In this document: piece after piece, positions 1 through 3,866 of the stretch
Layout of the letters: each line of letters begins with the position of its first letter
Numbering within the stretch: position 1 is the stretch's first letter
NCBI GenBank assembly: GCA_021781255.1
Contig: JAJXXG010001015.1
Coordinates: 1 to 6,017, forward strand
DNA length: 6,017 nt
Direction of reading: 5' to 3'
DNA from: Acidobacteriota bacterium
GTDB taxonomy: Bacteria > Acidobacteriota > Terriglobia > Terriglobales > Acidobacteriaceae
The notes under the pieces: generated by a model
The model's database searches: none
The model's input: the letters and a program-made list of their open reading frames with translations, nothing else
Told to the model about the DNA's origin: nothing
Made by a program: the position numbers and the translations under genes

Positions 1-45
1 ACGGCGCCGCGGTGCTGGCAACTTCCCACATTCATACACAACCAA

Positions 46-60
46 GCTTCGGCGAGAAGC
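46..60 (+). other. Hairpin immediately upstream of the copy 1 ribosome site
   Basis: GCTTC (46-50) and GAAGC (56-60) form a perfect 5-bp inverted repeat with a 5-nt loop, ending 3 nt before GGAGG. In the mRNA this could hold the ribosome site at the foot of a stem. Positions 1-70 otherwise show no convincing promoter. A short stem like this can arise by chance. Confidence 0.35.
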
Positions 61-63
61 CGC

Positions 64-68
64 GGAGG
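64..68 (+). promoter_or_regulatory. Ribosome binding site deciding the start of barrel copy 1
   Basis: GGAGG lies 5 nt before the ATG at 74 but only 2 nt before the ATG at 71. This favours the second of two adjacent in-frame ATGs. The protein difference is one methionine. Confidence 0.7.
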
Positions 69-73
69 AAATG

Positions 74-697
74 ATGCGAGTGAAGTGGACGTATACGGCA
101 TTAGCTTTTGTCTTTTTTGCTTTTCTGTGCGGCGCAGTGGCCCAGGCTGAGAACGATGTGGCTGCTAGCCTCTATGGGGCGTTCAGCGGCAAGACAACCA
201 GCAATAACACGGTTCAGAGTCCCTCCAATCAGGCGGGCGTGCTCTTCGAGTTGCGCCATATCTCCAACCCGCTGGTCGGCTATGAGGTGACCTACTCCTA
301 CAACCGCGCCAACCAGACCTACTCCCTCGGCCCGGTCCCCGGAGCCTGTCCCACATTCGGCTGCCCCCCTCCGGTCTCCGTTCCGGCCAACGCGCATGAG
401 GTTACAGCAGACTGGCTCGTCTCGTTTGGCGTCGCGAATCTCAAGCCGTTCCTGCTGGGCGGCGGCGGCCTGCTGCTGAACGTGCCCGCATCGAGCGGCG
501 GCTCCACCAGCACCAGCACGCAGGGCGTCTTCGTCTACGGCGGCGGTCTGGACTGGGGCCTTCTGCCGCATCTCGGCCTGCGGGTTCAGTACCGCGGAAA
601 TCTCTACAAAGCGCCCGACCTGACGAAGCTCTACACGTCGACGAACCGGTTCACCCAGACCGCCGAGCCGATGATCGGGGCATACTTCCGATTCTGA
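74..697 (+). CDS. Small outer-membrane beta-barrel protein, tandem copy 1
   Basis: Predicted 207-residue exported protein that should form an eight-stranded barrel in the outer membrane; its function is unknown. A signal peptide (RVKW, then a hydrophobic core) ends at AVAQA before END. Likely strands follow: NDVAASLYGAFSG, VLFELRHIS, LVGYEVTYSYNRA, AHEVTADWLVSFG, LKPFLLGGGGLLLN, GVFVYGGGLDWGLL, LGLRVQYRGNLY and AEPMIGAYFRF. The terminal Phe with alternating apolar residues fits the BamA-recognised C-terminal signal. Variable loops lie between strands 1-2, 3-4, 5-6 and 7-8. The 3-4 loop has the only mature cysteines, CPTFGC (C92 and C97). The 5-6 loop is Ser/Thr-rich (STSTST). Two ATGs abut, at 71 and 74. 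The second is preferred because GGAGG at 64-68 lies 5 nt before it but only 2 nt before the first. The barrel assignment is inferred from pattern and from the three downstream paralogues; an OmpA/OmpX-like (PF13505-type) family is the closest general match. Confidence 0.88.
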   Translation: MRVKWTYTALAFVFFAFLCGAVAQAENDVAASLYGAFSGKTTSNNTVQSPSNQAGVLFELRHISNPLVGYEVTYSYNRANQTYSLGPVPGACPTFGCPPPVSVPANAHEVTADWLVSFGVANLKPFLLGGGGLLLNVPASSGGSTSTSTQGVFVYGGGLDWGLLPHLGLRVQYRGNLYKAPDLTKLYTSTNRFTQTAEPMIGAYFRF

Positions 698-743
698 GCG
701 CGTGGTCGTGATACGTAGTCGTGGTTCGTTCCTGGCCGGCCCC

Positions 744-786
744 GGCTCGTCACATCCCGCTGTGCCGGCGGTCACAGGGGCGAGCC
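744..786 (+). other. Bulged stem-loop in the copy 1-copy 2 gap
   Basis: GGCTCG (744-749) pairs with CGAGCC (781-786), CCC (756-758) with GGG (778-780), and CTGTG (760-764) with CACAG (773-777). This gives 14 base pairs, interrupted on the left arm by a 6-nt and a 1-nt bulge, around an 8-nt loop. There is no T-run after it, so it is not a textbook Rho-independent terminator. It may attenuate transcription or stabilise the 3' end of the copy 1 transcript. It lies 46 nt after the copy 1 stop codon. Confidence 0.45.
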
Positions 787-827
787 TCCTTCGTGGGCCA
801 AAGTTGCATCCTACTTCGACAGCGTGT

Positions 828-848
828 AGATGGGGAGTCGCGCCATCT
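828..848 (+). other. 6-bp inverted repeat upstream of copy 2
   Basis: AGATGG (828-833) and CCATCT (843-848) form a perfect inverted repeat around 9 nt, 26 nt before the copy 2 ribosome site. It could be an operator half-site pair or a leader hairpin. The support is only the repeat itself. Confidence 0.25.
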
Positions 849-874
849 CCGTGCTGCGCGCCGATCCCTCCTGC

Positions 875-880
875 GAGGTG
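875..880 (+). promoter_or_regulatory. Ribosome binding site of barrel copy 2
   Basis: GAGGTG ends 7 nt before the ATG at 888. It supports this start over the in-frame ATG at 903, which has no comparable purine-rich site. Confidence 0.6.
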
Positions 881-887
881 ACGGAAG

Positions 888-1568
888 ATGCACTTGCGCA
901 AGATGCGCCGCATCTGGATGCTGCCCTTTTTCCTGGTGTCGATCGCGGCCGCAGCGCCGGCACAGACCGACGTTGCCCTGAGCTTCTACGGAGCCTTCAC
1001 CGGCTCGACGACTGGCAACGGCGTCACCCAGAGCCCCGCGAACCAGGCAGGCGGCATGGTCGAGCTGCGCCACATCGTCAACCCGCTCGTCGGCTATGAG
1101 GCAACGTACTCCTACAACCGCGCCAACCAGCAATATCTGAGAACAGTGTTCGCTCCAGTCTGCCCAACGGGCCAGACCAACTGCCTGATCAACCGTGCCG
1201 GAACGGTCGCAAACAACGCCCACGAAATCACCGGAGACTGGATCTTTTCCCTCAAACTCGCCAACCTCCGTCCCTTCGCTCTGGCAGGTGGAGGACTCCT
1301 TGTGAATGCCGCCAGCAGCGCCAACTTGTTCGGCTGTTATGTGATGAATCCGCTCTGCTTCATCTCTCCCGCATCCCCGCAGAGCTCGACGACCGGCGTC
1401 TTCGTCTACGGCGCGGGTCTCGATTGGGGCCTGCTGCCGCACCTCGGCTTGCGCCTGCAGTATCGGGGCAACGTCTACAAAGCACCGGAACTGATCGGCG
1501 CATTCCAGTCCACCAACAGCTTCACGCACACCGCCGAGCCGATGATCGGGGCGTACTTCCGCTTCTGA
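888..1568 (+). CDS. Small outer-membrane beta-barrel protein, tandem copy 2
   Basis: 226-residue paralogue of the preceding gene and the longest of the four. A basic n-region (MHLRKMRR) and hydrophobic stretch end at APA before QTDVA, so cleavage is expected after residue 25. The eight strand-like segments match copy 1 closely, for example GYEATYSYNRANQ, FVYGAGLDWGLLPHLGLR, QYRGNVYKAPEL and the terminal AEPMIGAYFRF. The extra length is in the outward loops. L2 has C92-x6-C99. L3 is enlarged and has a second pair, C150-x6-C157, unique to this copy. The mature protein has no cysteine outside these pairs. Start: GAGGTG at 875-880 lies 7 nt before the ATG. An internal ATG at 903 would leave a poorer ribosome site. 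It is separated from copy 1 by 190 nt, so it may have its own promoter or be co-transcribed; the sequence does not decide. Function unknown: surface structural protein, small pore or adhesin are all possible. Confidence 0.9.
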   Translation: MHLRKMRRIWMLPFFLVSIAAAAPAQTDVALSFYGAFTGSTTGNGVTQSPANQAGGMVELRHIVNPLVGYEATYSYNRANQQYLRTVFAPVCPTGQTNCLINRAGTVANNAHEITGDWIFSLKLANLRPFALAGGGLLVNAASSANLFGCYVMNPLCFISPASPQSSTTGVFVYGAGLDWGLLPHLGLRLQYRGNVYKAPELIGAFQSTNSFTHTAEPMIGAYFRF

Positions 1569-1630
1569 CGAGGCGGAACTGCGACCTTGGCGGGTGACTT
1601 GTCATTGCGCGCTAGCAGCCCGCTTTTTGA

Positions 1631-1637
1631 AAGGGAG
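1631..1637 (+). promoter_or_regulatory. Ribosome binding site deciding the start of barrel copy 3
   Basis: AAGGGAG lies 3 nt before the ATG at 1641. Spacing is slightly short, but it is the only good site. Together with alignment of signal peptides across the array, it rules out the upstream TTG at 1587. Confidence 0.6.
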
Positions 1638-1640
1638 CAA

Positions 1641-2264
1641 ATGCTCATACGCGTTCAACGATTCTGTAGGGCAGCGTTCTTCGCCGGTCTGGTTTTTGCA
1701 GGTTCTGTCGCGGCGGTGGCGCAGACGGATATTGCGGTGAGCCTTTTCGGAGCTTTCACGGGAACGACAACCAGCGACGGCATTCATCTAACCCCGGCAG
1801 ACCAAGCAGGCGGAATGGCCGAACTGCGTCACATCGTGAATCCACTTGTCGGCTACGACGCAACATACTCGTACTACCGCGCAAACCAGACCCTTCCGCC
1901 CCTCGTAACCTGCTTCTATTTTCCCGGGTGCAATTTCCCAAATTTAGGCATCTCAGCCAATGCTCATGAAATTTCCGGCGACTGGATCGTTTCCCGTACG
2001 ATGCTCCATGTGATGCCCTTCGCGCTGGCAGGGGGTGGCGTACTGATCACCGTCCCCGCCAGCGGTCAAACGGGTCTGACGAGCGCGACGAAGGCGGTGT
2101 TTGTGTATGGAGCTGGACTCGACTGGGGCCTGTTGTCGCACATCGGCCTCCGTGTGCAATACCGGGGCAACATTTACAAAACACCTGAATTGGTCAGTGG
2201 GATACAGTCGACTTCCTTTCTCCATAGCGCCGAACCCATGATCGGCGCGTACTTCCGCTTCTGA
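1641..2264 (+). CDS. Small outer-membrane beta-barrel protein, tandem copy 3
   Basis: 207-residue paralogue of the two upstream genes. The reading frame is open back to a TTG at 1587, but the ATG at 1641 is chosen. It has AAGGGAG at 1631-1637 just before it, and it gives a signal peptide of normal size (cleavage after AVA, residue 27, before QTDIAV) that lines up with the other copies. All eight strand-like segments are present, including GYDATYSYYRANQ, FVYGAGLDWGLLSHIGLRVQYRGNIYK and terminal AEPMIGAYFRF. L2 carries the cysteine pair C91-x5-C97 (CFYFPGC). L1 (TTTSDGIHLTPAD) and L3 (PASGQTGLTSATK) differ from the neighbours. The only other cysteine, C9, is in the signal peptide. The L2-coding stretch is visibly richer in A+T than the rest. 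The gap from copy 2 is 72 nt, short enough for co-transcription. Role unknown. Confidence 0.88.
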   Translation: MLIRVQRFCRAAFFAGLVFAGSVAAVAQTDIAVSLFGAFTGTTTSDGIHLTPADQAGGMAELRHIVNPLVGYDATYSYYRANQTLPPLVTCFYFPGCNFPNLGISANAHEISGDWIVSRTMLHVMPFALAGGGVLITVPASGQTGLTSATKAVFVYGAGLDWGLLSHIGLRVQYRGNIYKTPELVSGIQSTSFLHSAEPMIGAYFRF

Positions 2265-2282
2265 TGTTGTGGAGCGCTATAT

Positions 2283-2302
2283 CGGCGGTTCAAACCCCGC
2301 CG
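2283..2302 (+). other. GC-rich stem-loop between copies 3 and 4
   Basis: CGGCGG (2283-2288) and CCGCCG (2297-2302) form a perfect 6-bp stem with an 8-nt TTCAAACC loop, 18 nt after the copy 3 stop codon. The position suits a transcript 3'-end hairpin, but there is no following T-run. The sequence happens to resemble a tRNA T-arm, though no tRNA is present. Confidence 0.4.
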
Positions 2303-2336
2303 TGCCAGTGGCCATAAGTGCAAGGCTTCTGACGGT

Positions 2337-2353
2337 CACTTTAACTACAAGTG
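2337..2353 (+). other. Hairpin immediately upstream of the copy 4 ribosome site
   Basis: CACTT (2337-2341) and AAGTG (2349-2353) form a 5-bp stem with a 7-nt loop, ending 1 nt before GAGGAG. The arrangement mirrors the hairpin before copy 1, although the sequences are unrelated. Confidence 0.35.
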
Positions 2354-2354
2354 C

Positions 2355-2360
2355 GAGGAG
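2355..2360 (+). promoter_or_regulatory. Ribosome binding site of barrel copy 4
   Basis: GAGGAG lies 6 nt before the ATG at 2367, the strongest Shine-Dalgarno site in the barrel array. It fixes the start. Confidence 0.75.
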
Positions 2361-2366
2361 ATCCGA

Positions 2367-3014
2367 ATGTGCATCCGCAATTTGCATCGCGTCTTTGCTT
2401 CGGCACTCTTCTTTGCAGCCATCGCCGCTACAGCTCCTGCGCAGACTGACGTTGCCCTGAGCTTCTTTGGAACGTTCTCCGGGTCGGCGCAACTCAATAG
2501 TAGTGAGCAGCAGAGCCCCGCGAGCCAGGCGGGTGGGATGATCGAACTGCGCCATATTGTGAATCCGCTCATGGGCTTTGAGGCAACGTACTCGTTCAAC
2601 CGTGCCAATCAAAAATACTCACCGTCTGCGGTCTGCTTCTTACTCCCGCCGATGCCAGGGGGATGCGCGTTCCCACCCATCTCAGCAAATGCGCACGAGG
2701 TCTCAGCAGATTGGATTCCATCGATGAGGCTGGCGAAATTGCGCGTGTTTGGAGTGGTCGGCGCAGGTGTGCTGGCGACGGTGCCCGAAGGAATCCCGCC
2801 TTTTCCCCAACCCTCAGCCCAACCCTCCACCTCCACACGCGCGGTCTATGTTTATGGCGCGGGCGTGGATTGGCCTTTGCTTGCGCGGCTTGGTCTGCGT
2901 GCGCAGTATCGAGGCAACGTCTATCGAGATCCGAACCTGATGAGTGACTACGGTACTTCAAACAGCTTTCTCCATACCGCGGAACCGATGATCGGGGCGT
3001 ACTTCCGCTTCTGA
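2367..3014 (+). CDS. Small outer-membrane beta-barrel protein, tandem copy 4
   Basis: 215-residue paralogue, apparently the most diverged of the four in the barrel itself. It has VDWPLLARLGLRAQYRGNVYRDPNL where the others read about LDWGLLPHLGLRxQYRGNxYKxPEL. The signal peptide MCIRNLHRVF plus hydrophobic core ends at APA (residue 25) before QTDVALSF, which matches copy 2 almost exactly. L2 contains C90-x9-C100, the widest cysteine spacing in the array and Pro-rich between the cysteines. L3 is long and Pro/Gln/Ser/Thr-rich (about residues 140-157). It ends in the invariant AEPMIGAYFRF. A strong GAGGAG at 2355-2360 lies 6 nt before the ATG and fixes the start. It follows copy 3 after 102 nt and is the last barrel gene; the next gene is an unrelated periplasmic protein. 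The cysteine at position 2 is in the signal peptide. Function unknown beyond predicted outer-membrane insertion. Confidence 0.88.
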   Translation: MCIRNLHRVFASALFFAAIAATAPAQTDVALSFFGTFSGSAQLNSSEQQSPASQAGGMIELRHIVNPLMGFEATYSFNRANQKYSPSAVCFLLPPMPGGCAFPPISANAHEVSADWIPSMRLAKLRVFGVVGAGVLATVPEGIPPFPQPSAQPSTSTRAVYVYGAGVDWPLLARLGLRAQYRGNVYRDPNLMSDYGTSNSFLHTAEPMIGAYFRF

Positions 3015-3054
3015 GTTCGCGCTTCGCCACGTGACCCGAATGCGCCGCGCGCCT

Positions 3055-3087
3055 CGCATCCAGCGTACAATCCGTTGGATGGATGCG
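3055..3087 (+). promoter_or_regulatory. Nested inverted repeat over the LolA-like gene start
   Basis: CGCATCC (3055-3061) and GGATGCG (3081-3087) are a perfect 7-bp inverted repeat. Inside it, ATCC (3070-3073) pairs with GGAT (3077-3080) around GTT. The whole can fold into 11 base pairs with one 8-nt bulge. The right arm contains the ATG at 3083. The bulge and inner stem hold a TACAAT box. As DNA it could be an operator over a promoter. As RNA it would bury the 3083 ATG and leave the 3110 ATG free. Confidence 0.4.
3066..3071 (+). promoter_or_regulatory. Possible -10 box for the LolA-like gene
   Basis: TACAAT matches the sigma-70 -10 consensus at five of six positions. No good -35 hexamer is seen 16-18 nt upstream. 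Transcription from here would start near 3078, giving a nearly leaderless mRNA for the ATG at 3083 or about a 30-nt leader for the ATG at 3110. Confidence 0.3.
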
Positions 3088-3841
3088 CCCCGGTCCGTTA
3101 TCATGGATCATGCGTCTTTTCGCGGCCGGAGCTTTGTGTCTCCTGGCCCTTCCCCTCGCTTCAACCCCCGCCGCGCGCGCTGATTCGGCTGACTCCGTGC
3201 CGGCCACGATCCCGACAGTTGCGCAGATTGTGGCGCAGATGCAGAGTCATACGCTGACGCGCAACGAGGATCTGAAGCGCTACGAATCACTGCGTCACTA
3301 TGCGGTGCACTACCGCGGATTCCCCTCCAGCGTGGACGCCAAAATGGATGTCGAAGTGGATTACGACGCCGCCTCGGGCAAGAGCTTCCACATTGTCTCG
3401 CAGAGCGGCTCGCGGTTTCTCTGCGACAAGGTGCTGAAGCGCGCCGTGGACAGCGAGAACGAAGCGCAGAAAGATCAGAGCGCGACCGAGCTGACGCCGG
3501 CGAACTACCGCTTCGCGCTGGAGGGTCGCGACACCGTGGACGGCCGCCCTGCGTACATCCTGAATGTGCAGCCCATCACGCCCAGCAAGTTTCTCTACAA
3601 GGGCAAAGTGTGGGTGGATGCGCGCGACTTTGCGGTCGTGAAGATCGAAGCCACACCGGCAAAGAATCCCTCGATCTGGATCTCGCAGACTCTGATCCAC
3701 TTCACCACGGCGCGGATGGGCGGCTTCTGGCTTCCGGAGCAGAACCGCAGTGAGACGCATGTCCGCATCGGCGGGACGGCGGTGCTCACCATCGACTACG
3801 GCGAGTACAAGGAACTGACGCCGCAGATCGCCAGCCGCTAA
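3083..3841 (+). CDS. Periplasmic LolA-like / lipoprotein-sorting-fold protein
   Basis: 252 residues from this ATG, or 243 from the in-frame ATG at 3110. Neither start has a convincing Shine-Dalgarno site. Either gives a Sec signal peptide with cleavage after ARA (residue 33), before DSADS. There is no lipobox, so the product should be soluble and periplasmic. After an alpha-helical stretch (about 45-70) comes a beta-rich region. Its spaced motifs, NYRFALEGRDTVDGRPAYIL (141-160), KVWVDARDFAVVKIEATPAK (175-194), GGFWLPEQ (213-220) and LTIDYGEYKEL (235-245), are typical of the LolA/LppX/RseB half-barrel proteins that bind lipid or lipoprotein acyl chains. It is probably not the housekeeping LolA, which is shorter and usually sits near ftsK or similar genes; a paralogue of unknown ligand is more likely. 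It follows the barrel array by 68 nt and converges on the glycosyltransferase gene. The family assignment comes from motif memory, not a search. Confidence 0.8.
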   Translation: MRPGPLSWIMRLFAAGALCLLALPLASTPAARADSADSVPATIPTVAQIVAQMQSHTLTRNEDLKRYESLRHYAVHYRGFPSSVDAKMDVEVDYDAASGKSFHIVSQSGSRFLCDKVLKRAVDSENEAQKDQSATELTPANYRFALEGRDTVDGRPAYILNVQPITPSKFLYKGKVWVDARDFAVVKIEATPAKNPSIWISQTLIHFTTARMGGFWLPEQNRSETHVRIGGTAVLTIDYGEYKELTPQIASR

Positions 3842-3847
3842 AGCCGC

Positions 3848-3864
3848 CCGGTAGCGTGAACCGG
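3848..3864. terminator. Possible shared hairpin between convergent genes
   Basis: CCGGT (3848-3852) and ACCGG (3860-3864) form a 5-bp inverted repeat with a 7-nt loop. It fills most of the 25-nt gap between the stop codons of the LolA-like gene and the glycosyltransferase gene. The position fits a bidirectional terminator, but the stem is short and has no T-run on either side. Confidence 0.35.
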
Positions 3865-3866
3865 CA

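Larger units (their letters stand above)
278..1130 (+). repeat. 39-nt near-identical block shared by copies 1 and 2
   Basis: Positions 278-316 and 1092-1130 match at 36 of 39 bases, and the final 24 bases (293-316 and 1107-1130) are identical. They encode GYE(V/A)TYSYNRANQ, the third strand of the barrel just before the variable L2 loop. The identity extends through third codon positions, so it goes beyond protein-level constraint. It suggests recent duplication or gene conversion between these two copies. Confidence 0.75.
662..3014 (+). repeat. Four dispersed copies of a 36-nt barrel-gene 3' end
   Basis: The last 36 nt of each barrel gene (662-697, 1533-1568, 2229-2264 and 2979-3014) encode the same 11 residues, AEPMIGAYFRF, plus TGA. 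By direct count, copy 1 and copy 4 each match copy 2 at 34 of 36 positions, and copy 3 matches copy 2 at 33 of 36. The differences are in third codon positions. These direct repeats are natural sites for unequal recombination that would delete or add whole genes of the array. Conservation of the encoded residues is probably driven by the need for BAM recognition. Confidence 0.85.

Noticed and set aside
111..150. Possible lipoprotein signal in barrel copy 1 (cysteine in the signal peptide)
   Set aside because: The context is FAFLC, with Leu rather than a small residue just before the cysteine, so there is no lipobox. A normal signal peptidase I site (AVAQA) follows.
701..729. Imperfect direct repeat CGTGGTCGT / CGTGGTTCGT after copy 1
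   Set aside because: Two short, imperfect units in GT-rich DNA are too little to call a repeat element or binding-site array.
101..913. Long open frame (270 codons) on the minus strand opposite barrel copy 1
   Set aside because: It mirrors a well-supported gene with signal peptide, barrel strands and ribosome site. Its product is Arg/Ala/Gly-rich without a recognisable domain, as expected of an antisense frame in GC-rich DNA.
750..1529. Long open frame (259 codons) on the minus strand opposite barrel copy 2, similar in wording to the one opposite copy 1
   Set aside because: The similarity between the two antisense products is only the reflection of the sense paralogues. It must not be taken as evidence of a conserved antisense family.
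1587..1640. TTG start extending barrel copy 3 by 18 residues
   Set aside because: There is no ribosome site before it, and the extension would put a non-hydrophobic leader ahead of a normal signal peptide. The ATG at 1641 aligns with the paralogues.
2284..2305. tRNA T-arm-like sequence (GGCGGTTCAAACCCCGCC)
   Set aside because: The perfect stem requires an 8-nt rather than 7-nt loop, there is no properly placed CCA end, and the space needed for the other arms is the end of barrel copy 3. Neither a tRNA gene nor a convincing tRNA-derived attachment site is present.
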